From NCBI GenBank assembly GCA_022828085.1, contig JAJEIY010000066.1, positions 1-34,675 of the forward strand: a stretch of DNA of 34,675 nucleotides, read 5' to 3'. Positions 16,306 through 23,933 of the stretch are shown here, piece by piece. The translations under genes and the position numbers were made by a program. The number at the start of each line of letters is the position of its first letter. The first letter of the stretch is position 1. This DNA is from Acidobacteriota bacterium. Its GTDB lineage: Bacteria > Acidobacteriota > Vicinamibacteria > Marinacidobacterales > Marinacidobacteraceae. The notes beneath the pieces were generated by a model, which did not search any database, was not told the origin of the DNA, and saw only the letters and a list, made by a program, of their open reading frames with translations.

Positions 16306-19300
16306 TCAGGTGGTGCCGTACCTGGTGGCGACGTAACCCTGGGTGTCTCCCTCTCCGAGCCGCACGGTGCCCGGGCCGCTCCTGACGTAGAAGTCGCCCT
16401 CCGGGGCCTTCTCCAGGCCCTTCCACCGCAGATAAACCGGCTCCGGGCTCCGCTTACAGCTCACGAGACAGACGGTCTTGCCCTCGGCAATCTGTGTCCT
16501 CGGATCGATGCAGGTCCCGGCGCGGTCCCCGAGGCCGTTCCGCACCACCTGGGCGAGATGCAGCATGAACTTGTCGTCGTTGTCCAGGCGGTCGTGGTCG
16601 ATGCCGAGCACCGTCCCGTCGTCGCCCACCCCGATCAGGAGGTCGCCGCCCTCGGTGTTCAGGAACGCGGCGATGGTCTTGAGCACGGCATGGGTCACAA
16701 ACTTGTCGTCCTTCCGGTCTTCCTTGAGGTTCCAGCGCAGGCTGGACTTGAACTCGAGCGTCTTGGATTCCTGGAGCTTGAGCAGCTCTTCCACCCGCCG
16801 GTGCCGCCGGATGTAGTCGTCGAACAGGACGTCCTTGAGCGCCTGGCCGAATTCGGGGTCGTCGGTGATCCGCTTGTAGAAGTCGAAGTTGGTCTCGACG
16901 ATCTCCTGGAAGCGGTCCTCGACCTTTGGGTCGAAGGTCAGGCGCACGTTCTCGCGCGTGTTCACGCGCGCGCTGGCGTCGAGCGCGGCATCCTCGTCCA
17001 GGGAAGTAAGCAGTTGCTCAAGGGTGAGCTTGTGCTCGCGGCCGAGGTTGAGGCCGAAGCGCTCGTTGAGCCCCTCGATGATCTGTGAGAGCGGCTCCAG
17101 TTCCGGGCCGGCGGCGACTCCGGAGGCCTTGCTCCCGACGGGATCGAGGGCCTGAACCTGCCGCTCCAGGGCAATCCGCCCGGTGCTCGTCCGCTGAATT
17201 CGGAAGGACTCCATGTCGATGTTCTGCCGGATCTCGATGGGCAGTTCCATTCGACTCCCCGGCAGCAGGCGCCTCAGGAGCCGGGCGAAGACGTAGAGCT
17301 TTTCGAGATCGGGATCCTCGAACGGCAGCACCTGCGACAGGAAGGCGTAGAGGCGGACGTAGTCGCCGAGGTGGCCGCGGAAGTCAGCTCCCTCGGCATC
17401 GGACAGGTCGCCGAAGCGCAGGCGCGGCGTTTCCAGCGCGGCGTAGAGCTGATCCTGGGTCGTCTTGGCGGCGAAGAACACCCGCGCGAAGACCTCCACG
17501 TCGGCTCCGCTGAACACCCCGAAGTCGAGCAGCCGGTCCTGGACTTCGTAGAGCAGGTTCGGATCGGTCTCTTCCGAGAGTAGGGTGGTCTCGTAGTACG
17601 GCTCGAAGGCCTTCTTGACCTCCTCGGCTTCGTTGGCGAAGTCGAGCACCATGGTTCCCTGCTTGCCGGCCCGGACGCGGTTGAGCCGGGAAAGCGTCTG
17701 CACCGCGTTCACGCCGCCGAGCTTCTTGTCCACGTACATCGTGTGGAGGAGCGGCTGGTCGAACCCGGTCTGGAACTTGTTGGCGACCACCAGGAAGCGG
17801 TACTCGGGCTTCTCGAATTCGGCAGCCGTCTGCCGCTCGCCGATCACCCGCTCCTGTCCGGCCGAGTTCATGCCGGACTCGGTGTAGGACTCGCCGCCGT
17901 CCTTCACCGTTCCGGAGAAGGCGACGAGCGCCTTCCAGGGATGACCCAGCTCCGCCAGGTAGCGGTCCAGCGCGAGCTTCGTGTGCACCGCGTGGAGCCG
18001 CGAGCGCGTCACGATCATCGCCTTCGCCCGCCCGCCGATCTCGCCGGCGACCTTCGCCGCGAAGTGCTCGACGCAGATGGCGATCTTCTCGCGGATGGCG
18101 TGCGGGTGCAGCTCGACGAAGGTCTTGAGGAGGTACTCCGCCTGACCTTTCTCGTAGCGGGGGTCGTCTTCGATCTTTTTCAGGAGACGCCAGTAGGCCT
18201 TGTAGGTCGTGTAGTTCGCGAGCACGTCGAGGATGAACCCCTCCTCGATCGCCTGGCGCATGCTGTAGAGATGGAACGGTTCGAACTTCCCGTCCGGCCG
18301 CTTCCGCCCGAAGAGCTCCAGCGTCTTCGGCTTTGGGGTTGCCGTGAAAGCGAACGTGGAGAGGTTCGGAAGTCGCCCGCGGCGGCGGATCTCCTCGAGG
18401 ACGCGGTCGTTGATCTCCTCCTCCGGGGTCTCGGCGGCGGCTTCCTCGCGTTCGGCGGCCTCCAGGCTTCCCGCCGCGAGCACCGCCTTCAAGCTCTTCG
18501 TGCTCTCGCCGGACTGGGACGAATGCGCCTCGTCCACGATCACCGCGAAGCGCTTCCCGGGGAGCTCGCCGATCTGTTCGGAGATGACCGGGAACTTCTG
18601 CAGCGTGGTGACGATGATCGTCCGGCCCGCCTCGAGGGCCTCGCGGAGCTGGCGCGAGGTCTGATCGATGTTCTCCACGACCCCGAGGGTCTGCTCGAAC
18701 TGCCGGATGGTGCTCTGGAGCTGCCGGTCGAGCACCCGGCGATCGGTCACCACGACGACCGAGTCGAAGACGCGCCGGTCTTCGTGGTCATGCAGGACCG
18801 AGAGCTGGTGGGCGAGCCAGGCGATGGTGAAGCTCTTGCCGCTGCCCGCCGAGTGCTGGACCAGGTAGCGCTCGCCGGCGCCGTGGTTCCGGGCGTGGCG
18901 CACGAGGCCCCGGACGCAGTCGAGTTGCTGGTAGCGGGGGAAGATCAGGAAGCGCTTGCCGGTCTTGCGTCCGCGCTGGTCCTCGTCCTCGACCTCGTGG
19001 ATGAACTGGCGGATGAGGTCGAGGATGCTGTCCCGGGCCCAGATCCGCTCCCAGAGGTAGTCCGTCGAATAGCCGGTGCGGGTAGGCGGAATGGGCGGGT
19101 TTCCCGCGCCGCCGAAGCGCCCCCGGTTGAACGGCAGGAACCGGGTCTTCGCGCCGAGGAGCTGGGTGGCAACGAACACCTGGTCCGGATCCACCGCGAA
19201 GTGGGCGAGGCACCGCGCGTAGGCGAAGAGCGACTCACGCGGGTCCCGGTCGGCCCGGTATTGGTGGATCGCGTCTTGGACGTCCTGGCCGGTGAGCGGG

Positions 19301-19842
19301 TTCTTGAGTTCGGCGGTGAAGATGGGGATGCCGTTCAGGAAGAGCGCGAGATCGATGCTCGCTTCGCTCTTCTCGCTCAAATGGAGCTGGCGGATGACCG
19401 CGAAGAGGTTGGCGGCGTGCAGCCGCCGGAGTTCCTCGTTGAGCCCGCTCGCCGGGCGGAAGTACGCGAGGCGGAACTTGCAGCCCGAATCCCTGACGCC
19501 GTTTCGGAGGACGTCGAGCGCCCCGCGCCGGGCGATCTCGCGGGAGAGGCGGCCGAGGAAGCGGGGCTTCACGTCGGCCCCGTAGTGCTGCTTCAGCTTC
19601 GCCCATTCCCTCGGCTGGGTGGCGAGGAGGAAGTCGAGGACGTCGGACGGGATCAGGCAGAGTCCGCGGTCGTAGTCCGTCTGTTGGCGCTTGTGGAAGC
19701 TGCCGGGTAGCGGGTCGTCTCCGAACTCCGCTACCGGTTCCCGGACTCCGATGAGGTCGTCCGGGTAAGCGTCGGGCCCGTGCCGAAGCAGCGCGCGCTC
19801 GATGGCGTCTTCGAAGGCGCGCTCGGAGATCTCGAGCTTCAT
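16306..19842 (-). CDS. hsdR: type I restriction enzyme R subunit with C-terminal AlbA_2 domain
   Basis: A 1178-residue motor-nuclease subunit. The PD-(D/E)xK nuclease is near residues 160-180 (SIDLALFLNG...TAELKNP). The superfamily 2 helicase follows with Walker A QHSAGSGKS near 332, DEAH in VDEAHSSQSG near 435, FTATPKPKTLELFG for motif III, and FQTGFDQPLLHTMYVDKKL with LSRLNR for the late motifs. The last ~155 residues (ESKTLEFKSSL, IAAFLNTEGGDLLIGVGDDG) form an AlbA_2/Schlafen-type domain not found in standard HsdR. Its ATG overlaps the hsdS stop (ATGA), so expression is coupled. It needs HsdM and HsdS to cut unmodified DNA by translocation. Confidence 0.94.
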   Translation of the reverse strand: MKLEISERAFEDAIERALLRHGPDAYPDDLIGVREPVAEFGDDPLPGSFHKRQQTDYDRGLCLIPSDVLDFLLATQPREWAKLKQHYGADVKPRFLGRLSREIARRGALDVLRNGVRDSGCKFRLAYFRPASGLNEELRRLHAANLFAVIRQLHLSEKSEASIDLALFLNGIPIFTAELKNPLTGQDVQDAIHQYRADRDPRESLFAYARCLAHFAVDPDQVFVATQLLGAKTRFLPFNRGRFGGAGNPPIPPTRTGYSTDYLWERIWARDSILDLIRQFIHEVEDEDQRGRKTGKRFLIFPRYQQLDCVRGLVRHARNHGAGERYLVQHSAGSGKSFTIAWLAHQLSVLHDHEDRRVFDSVVVVTDRRVLDRQLQSTIRQFEQTLGVVENIDQTSRQLREALEAGRTIIVTTLQKFPVISEQIGELPGKRFAVIVDEAHSSQSGESTKSLKAVLAAGSLEAAEREEAAAETPEEEINDRVLEEIRRRGRLPNLSTFAFTATPKPKTLELFGRKRPDGKFEPFHLYSMRQAIEEGFILDVLANYTTYKAYWRLLKKIEDDPRYEKGQAEYLLKTFVELHPHAIREKIAICVEHFAAKVAGEIGGRAKAMIVTRSRLHAVHTKLALDRYLAELGHPWKALVAFSGTVKDGGESYTESGMNSAGQERVIGERQTAAEFEKPEYRFLVVANKFQTGFDQPLLHTMYVDKKLGGVNAVQTLSRLNRVRAGKQGTMVLDFANEAEEVKKAFEPYYETTLLSEETDPNLLYEVQDRLLDFGVFSGADVEVFARVFFAAKTTQDQLYAALETPRLRFGDLSDAEGADFRGHLGDYVRLYAFLSQVLPFEDPDLEKLYVFARLLRRLLPGSRMELPIEIRQNIDMESFRIQRTSTGRIALERQVQALDPVGSKASGVAAGPELEPLSQIIEGLNERFGLNLGREHKLTLEQLLTSLDEDAALDASARVNTRENVRLTFDPKVEDRFQEIVETNFDFYKRITDDPEFGQALKDVLFDDYIRRHRRVEELLKLQESKTLEFKSSLRWNLKEDRKDDKFVTHAVLKTIAAFLNTEGGDLLIGVGDDGTVLGIDHDRLDNDDKFMLHLAQVVRNGLGDRAGTCIDPRTQIAEGKTVCLVSCKRSPEPVYLRWKGLEKAPEGDFYVRSGPGTVRLGEGDTQGYVATRYGTT

Positions 19843-21215
19843 GCCGCTTCCTTTCGGACGTCGATCTTGCCCGTCACGGAGGCGGCGATCAGGGCGGCGC
19901 GGTATTCGCTGAGGAGGTCGACGGTGCGTTTAGCAGTCGATTGAATGCGGCCAATCCGGTCAGTCTCCTTAGCAATAGCCGACGCGATGTTCTCTTGCTC
20001 AAGCGTTGGGGGAATGGGGATACGTATCGCTCCGATCTGTTGCTGATTCAGAATTGGTAGGGTGGCGCTGTTGGCCATCATCGCCATCACATCGCCGAGT
20101 CCCAGCAGGACATTTGCGAGAAAACTGGGATCAATAGTGGCTCGTGGGATCAAAACGTTGATCTGTTGGTTAGAAGAGGCTGGTTCCTCGATGAGTCCCA
20201 CCTTTCCGAGCGTGGCCCCTATGCCCACAACGAATATCGAGCTGGCCGGAAACAGTCTTGCCTTCCCGAGTAACACGGCCTCTTGCGTGAGCTTGCGCAC
20301 TGAGGTGCCGAGGACGAGGTTGTCCCCGAAATCCCCAGGAGCAAACCAGTTCACGCGACCCGTCCCCTGATCGTCCACGAAGTCAACGGACGGCGTTCCT
20401 CCGGTTTCGATCGATTGGCAGGCCAATCGCAGCGGACCCACGTTCCAGTGCGCCGGGATTGCGCCCAGCCACTCTACGCCCGAGTCCTTCATGGGGACGT
20501 CTGGGTCGAGGCCGCGGGTGACGGCGCGGGTGATGAGGGCCGTGCGCTTCTCCTCAAGCAGCTCGATCAGCCGTTCCTTCTTCGCCACCAGCGCATCGAT
20601 CTTCGCCGTCTCGCGATCGAGGAAACGGGCGATGGCGCGTTGATCGTCGAGTGGCGCGACCGGAAATAGACTGGTGCGGATCGCGTCGCGACCGATACCG
20701 AACCGCGTGATTCCGTTCGCGGAAAGGTGGAATTGATCCCGAATCCCAATCGCCGAAAACTGCCGAGCCAGCAGTCTTCCGAGGAGGTCGCGCCCGGGCC
20801 GGATGTGGGCCAAGTGGTATCCGCACAGCACATCGACTAGATCCTCAACCACAAGAGCGGGGACAGCGATGTCGTCCCATGACTCAGAGTCCTTGGTGAT
20901 CAGGACGTCACCCTTCCGGAGCTGGAATCGCCGTGCCTGTTCAGGAGTGGCGGTTGCCCTCATGAAGTCGAGATTGGCGGTGATGAACTCGTTGTAGTAG
21001 ACGTCGACATAGTTGCAGAGCTTTACCGGAACCTGGCCCGCTTCGGTTTTCTTGTCCACGTTGCTCAATCGCACCGAAGCCAAGGATTTGAGCCGCTTCA
21101 CTCCCCAGTGCGCCGGGATCTTGCCCAGCCACTCGACGCCGGAGTCCCGATACTCCGCGTAAGGATGGAAGCGCCGCGGCCGAACTTCCTCGTTCCGACG
21201 GTTCACCTCAGCCAC
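19839..21215 (-). CDS. hsdS: type I restriction-modification specificity subunit S
   Basis: A 458-residue protein with two target recognition domains, each preceded by the typical block: DSGVEWLGKIPAHW near residue 25 and DSGVEWLGAIPAHW near 245. Conserved helices with AIARFLDRETAKIDALVAKKERLIELLEEKR separate the halves, and a second helix closes the protein. It sets the bipartite target site of both methylation and restriction. The start is a GTG at 21215 with GGGGAGAGGG upstream, inside the end of abiEii (8-base overlap). The recognition domains are less GC-rich than the spacer helices, as expected for horizontally shuffled TRDs. The target sequence cannot be read from the protein. Confidence 0.94.
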   Translation of the reverse strand: MAEVNRRNEEVRPRRFHPYAEYRDSGVEWLGKIPAHWGVKRLKSLASVRLSNVDKKTEAGQVPVKLCNYVDVYYNEFITANLDFMRATATPEQARRFQLRKGDVLITKDSESWDDIAVPALVVEDLVDVLCGYHLAHIRPGRDLLGRLLARQFSAIGIRDQFHLSANGITRFGIGRDAIRTSLFPVAPLDDQRAIARFLDRETAKIDALVAKKERLIELLEEKRTALITRAVTRGLDPDVPMKDSGVEWLGAIPAHWNVGPLRLACQSIETGGTPSVDFVDDQGTGRVNWFAPGDFGDNLVLGTSVRKLTQEAVLLGKARLFPASSIFVVGIGATLGKVGLIEEPASSNQQINVLIPRATIDPSFLANVLLGLGDVMAMMANSATLPILNQQQIGAIRIPIPPTLEQENIASAIAKETDRIGRIQSTAKRTVDLLSEYRAALIAASVTGKIDVRKEAA

Positions 21216-22170
21216 TGCCCTCTCCCCCCGTCCGAGCCTGAACTCCCGCCCGCCACGGCCCGCCAGCCGGCCAGGCCTCCGTGAACGAACTGCTCTCGAT
21301 CAGGCTGCTGCAGACGGGCCCCAGAAAGCGCCGCAGTTCATCACCCGCCTCCACGAGGCGGACCGGGCCGTCGGCGTCCTCCTCCATCCCGCGTCGCAGT
21401 TCGTTCCAGAGTCGCCCGCGCGTCGCGTCTTCGTAGTAGGACGGGAGCAGTGCGATCGGGGGCTCGCGCCCGAACGACGTTCCTCGCTGATGGAAGGTCT
21501 CGCTGATCGCGTTCCGTAGCACCTCACCATCGAATGCGAAGCAACGAGCAAGGTGCGCGACGTCCCACAGGTCCTTTACCCGGGTGTTCCTGGTGCCGTG
21601 TTCCACCATTGCGTGCAGTTTCTCGGCGACCACGGTCTCGCGGGGGTAAGTCCAGAGGCGGGGCGCCGGCAAATCGAGGAGCGTTGGGTAATCTCGTTCC
21701 TCGCGCTCGGGCGTGATGGCGTCGCCGAAGCCGATATCGATCTGAAGGGGTAGCCGAGCCTGACCCAGGCGACCCCGGATTCGCGCGCGCACGGCTCCGT
21801 GCGGTTGATCGTCGCGGATGGCAGCCATCCGGATGGTTGCCCCGTCGAAGACCACTCCGTCCTCAGGGCAGGGAACAGCGCAGATTGCCTCCAGGGAGGC
21901 GCGAATCGGCGCGCGATCCTCGGACCACATGTCCAGGAGGTCGATATCCCGGGTTGGCCGCGCCTCCTTCCCGTCCCATACCCGGAAGAGCGCCGCCCCT
22001 TTCAGGGTGAATCTGTCCACTTCGTCCGAGACCGAGAGGCGATAGAGGAACCGTTCGACCGTGAAGCGCAGGAGGAGGAGATTGAAGTCCCGTCCCTCGC
22101 TGCGCGCAAGGTTCAGAAGGCGCGCGTGGACAGAGGCAGCGGCGTCCCGCAAGTAATGGCGAGGGGTCAC
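21208..22170 (-). CDS. abiEii: AbiEii-type nucleotidyltransferase toxin
   Basis: A 320-residue toxin of the type IV AbiE system (nucleotidyl transferase, AbiEii/AbiGii family), which halts growth by modifying nucleic acid targets such as tRNA. I chose the GTG at 22170 because it overlaps the antitoxin stop (GTGA); a frame extending to 22329 lies within abiEi. The nucleotidyltransferase core is visible: TLKGAALFRVW around 54-64 and TRDIDLL with the two metal-binding Asp at 74 and 76. Further on AEKLHAMVEHGTRNTRVKDLWDV is the usual second motif with catalytic Lys and Asp. The last eight bases overlap the hsdS start, an odd placement for AbiE and a sign of shared transcription. Confidence 0.9.
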   Translation of the reverse strand: MTPRHYLRDAAASVHARLLNLARSEGRDFNLLLLRFTVERFLYRLSVSDEVDRFTLKGAALFRVWDGKEARPTRDIDLLDMWSEDRAPIRASLEAICAVPCPEDGVVFDGATIRMAAIRDDQPHGAVRARIRGRLGQARLPLQIDIGFGDAITPEREERDYPTLLDLPAPRLWTYPRETVVAEKLHAMVEHGTRNTRVKDLWDVAHLARCFAFDGEVLRNAISETFHQRGTSFGREPPIALLPSYYEDATRGRLWNELRRGMEEDADGPVRLVEAGDELRRFLGPVCSSLIESSSFTEAWPAGGPWRAGVQARTGGEGSG

Positions 22171-22823
22171 GCGGAAAGCGCGTCCAGCGCAGGGCCGACA
22201 AGTGATTTGGCCCGACAGGCTTCCGCCGCCCGCCAGATCTGGTCGGCGGTTGCCTTGCGGTCGTGCAGGGCGTCGCGCAGCACTTCGAACGCCACGTGAA
22301 TGCCGAACAGCCGGCGGAAACGAAAGCAATCCACCACCGTCCGGGCCGGGCTGGTGATGCGTGCAGGCACGCCATCGAAGGTTGTTTCCACGATCCCGTA
22401 GTGCAGCGATGCTCCGGAGAAGCGGACCACCCGAATCGGCAGCTCCGGAGCGCGGGGTGCGCGAGCCTTGTGAGGAATGGCGATCCAGACCTTTCGGGGA
22501 AGCTGCGTGCCGAGTTCGTACACGTTCAGCGCGGTCAGCAGACAGACGATCGCCTCCGGAACACGGGCGCAGACGGCGGCCAGGGAGTAGTGCTCGGTCA
22601 GCTCAGCAGCCGTGATGCGGTAGAGACCGCGAGCCACGCGTTCGACGGCGCCCTCGTCAGCCAGCTCCCGGAGTGCGCGGGAGTGAACCCCAAGTTCGGC
22701 CGCGTCGCGCGCGCGGAAGAACGTCTGTGGCCCGAGGTCCTGCAGGCTCGCCAGGGCTGCTTGTGCAGTGTGTACGAAAGTGTCGGCAGCTATCCCTGAT
22801 TGCCGACTATTTGGATCGCTCAT
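22167..22823 (-). CDS. abiEi: AbiEi-type antitoxin / transcriptional autoregulator
   Basis: A 218-residue protein. The N-terminal winged helix is at about residues 20-75 (FRARDAAELGVHSRALRELADEGAVERVARGLYR), followed by the AbiEi body (LAAVCARVPEAIVCLLTALNVYELGTQLP, PARTVVDCFRFRRL). Known AbiEi proteins bind inverted repeats in their own promoter and cancel the toxin without a stable complex. The ATG at 22823 is chosen over a longer frame that would run through the operator and promoter; its Shine-Dalgarno is weak. Two matching inverted repeats lie at 22777-22812 (inside the first codons) and 22858-22893. It is the first gene of the abiEi-abiEii-hsdS-hsdR chain. Confidence 0.9.
   Translation of the reverse strand: MSDPNSRQSGIAADTFVHTAQAALASLQDLGPQTFFRARDAAELGVHSRALRELADEGAVERVARGLYRITAAELTEHYSLAAVCARVPEAIVCLLTALNVYELGTQLPRKVWIAIPHKARAPRAPELPIRVVRFSGASLHYGIVETTFDGVPARITSPARTVVDCFRFRRLFGIHVAFEVLRDALHDRKATADQIWRAAEACRAKSLVGPALDALSA
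22777..22812. promoter_or_regulatory. probable AbiEi operator 2 (imperfect inverted repeat)
   Basis: AAAGTGTCGGCA is followed by 12 bases and TGCCGACTATTT. The core is GTCGGCA-N12-TGCCGAC, the same arms and spacer length as the upstream perfect repeat. It covers codons about 4-16 of abiEi, so binding here would block elongation or initiation. Confidence 0.7.
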
Positions 22824-22848
22824 CTTCGAAGGATAGCCCGATCTAGGC

Positions 22849-22854
22849 AGTATA
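22849..22854 (-). promoter_or_regulatory. candidate -10 element of the abiE-hsdS-hsdR transcript
   Basis: On the minus strand this reads TATACT, 26 bases before the abiEi ATG and directly beside the perfect inverted repeat. No good -35 box is seen at 16-18 bases, so the call is tentative. Confidence 0.4.
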
Positions 22855-22857
22855 GGC

Positions 22858-22893
22858 AAAGTGTCGGCAATTGCACGCAATTGCCGACACTTT
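22858..22893. promoter_or_regulatory. probable AbiEi operator 1 (perfect 16-bp inverted repeat)
   Basis: AAAGTGTCGGCAATTG, a 4-base loop CACG, then CAATTGCCGACACTTT. Both arms match perfectly. It sits 35 bases upstream of the abiEi start, next to TATACT, and touches the end of the HigA remnant. It shares GTCGGCA-N12-TGCCGAC with the site at 22777-22812. It could also fold as a terminator, but there is no long T run and the second copy argues for protein binding. Confidence 0.78.
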
Positions 22894-23080
22894 AATCGTC
22901 TGTTCTGACTCGTACTCGCGCGAGGTTGTAGGTGGCCTGCCGGCGGAGCCAGAACTCGGGGTTGGACCACCCCGCTTTCTCCAGCCGGATAGCCGTTTCT
23001 GGGAAAATCGCCGTGTGGCCGTCCAGAATCCGGGAAAGGGGGTGACGGGGGATGCCCAACACCTTCGCCGCCTCGATTCG
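22892..23080 (-). pseudogene. HigA-family antitoxin remnant (C-terminal part)
   Basis: About 62 codons match the HigA/XRE antitoxin C-terminal two thirds: EAAKVLGIPRHPLSRILDG, TAIFPETAIRLEKAG and EFWLRRQATYNLAR. The usual N-terminal ~30 residues (HPGEILREE type) cannot be found in this frame or the neighbouring ones, and no HigB toxin is present. It ends at the operator of abiEi. The frame stays open upstream but with Arg/His/Ser-rich non-homologous sequence. It is most likely a broken gene left by an older insertion between hsdM and hsdS. Confidence 0.65.
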
Positions 23081-23219
23081 CCCTTCCCGTCGATCGTGAC
23101 GATGGTGCAGAGAGGGGTCGCCTCTACATTCACCCTCCGGTCGGCTAGGGTTGATTCGTATTCGCCGCAACGAACCATCGGGCGTCTGCCCGAGCTGCGA
23201 GCGGGACGCCCAGGAGGAA

Positions 23220-23393
23220 ATGGACCCACAGTCGAGACCCATCGTGGACTGGGTCAAGGAGCAGGGACACTCGGAAGAGGAGGCTCGTGAGATCGTTCGG
23301 CGGATGCCTGACACGATCCGCACGGACCTCCCGCTTCCTCCAGAGAAGGATCCGAGCCTCAGAAGGAGAACTGATGGGCGATGGGTGAACTGA
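23220..23393 (+). CDS. small hypothetical protein
   Basis: A 57-residue acidic/charged protein starting at an ATG with AGGAGG immediately upstream (short spacing). I recognise no family. The sequence MDPQSRPIVDWVKEQGHSEEE looks helical and non-repetitive. A TTG start at 23151 would add 23 residues including CPSC, which could be half of a zinc ribbon. It overlaps the next gene by 13 bases and runs opposite to the hsd genes on either side. Confidence 0.4.
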   Translation: MDPQSRPIVDWVKEQGHSEEEAREIVRRMPDTIRTDLPLPPEKDPSLRRRTDGRWVN

Positions 23394-23797
23394 TCGAAAT
23401 AGCAGGATTAGTGATAGGCGCTGGCCTTTTGGTGATCGGCGCTGTGGAACTGTTCCGCAGAACCAAGAGATCACGAGGGAAAGCATCGACAGATGGACCC
23501 GAAAGATTGGTCCTCTCGGACCATGCCAAGGCGGTGTTCACGCAGATGCAGTCAGACCCCACGGATGAAGGGATCTTCGAGCTAATACGGTTCCTTGGCC
23601 CATCAGCGCCTAGGCTGGTGTGCGTCTATCACACCGAGATCGACATAGAAGTGAACAACCGCGTGATGAGCGAACTCGAAGCCAAGGGGCTAGTGACGAT
23701 AATCCCTGAGCATGGTCGGGGTGGAGACAAAGTGACGCTAACCTCCTTGGGCTGGGCCTTGAATCCAGAGACCGGCAAGGCCGACAAGGCAGGCTGA
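23381..23797 (+). CDS. small membrane protein with C-terminal winged-helix-like region
   Basis: A 138-residue protein. Residues about 5-25 (IEIAGLVIGAGLLVIGAVEL) form one membrane helix, then RRTKRSR fixes the rest in the cytoplasm. Residues about 45-130 contain NNRVMSELEAKGLVTIIPEHGRGGDKVTLTSLGWAL, which looks like the recognition helix and wing of a winged-helix domain. AGGAG lies about 14 bases before the ATG. I do not recognise a named family. Together with the upstream small gene it interrupts the hsd locus on the opposite strand, and its GC content is lower than that of hsdM. It may be a cargo or regulatory pair of the island. Confidence 0.6.
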   Translation: MGELIEIAGLVIGAGLLVIGAVELFRRTKRSRGKASTDGPERLVLSDHAKAVFTQMQSDPTDEGIFELIRFLGPSAPRLVCVYHTEIDIEVNNRVMSELEAKGLVTIIPEHGRGGDKVTLTSLGWALNPETGKADKAG

Positions 23798-23933
23798 CGA
23801 CCACGAAGTGTTTAGCCTAGGGAGTTAGCTCCACGTTCAATCCAAGCGGGTCCAGATAGTTCTCTCGGATACTGCGGCCGGGATGGAGAGGTTGGCTCTT
23901 CGGTGTGGCGTCTCCGGTTCTGGTGGTAGTCAA

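Noticed and set aside
22171..22329. Longer N-terminus of AbiEii
   Set aside because: This stretch is the out-of-frame end of abiEi and is not similar to toxin proteins; the overlapping GTG at 22170 is the natural start.
22858..22893. Terminator of the HigA remnant
   Set aside because: There is no long T run, and a second site with the same arms and spacer lies in abiEi, which favours an operator.
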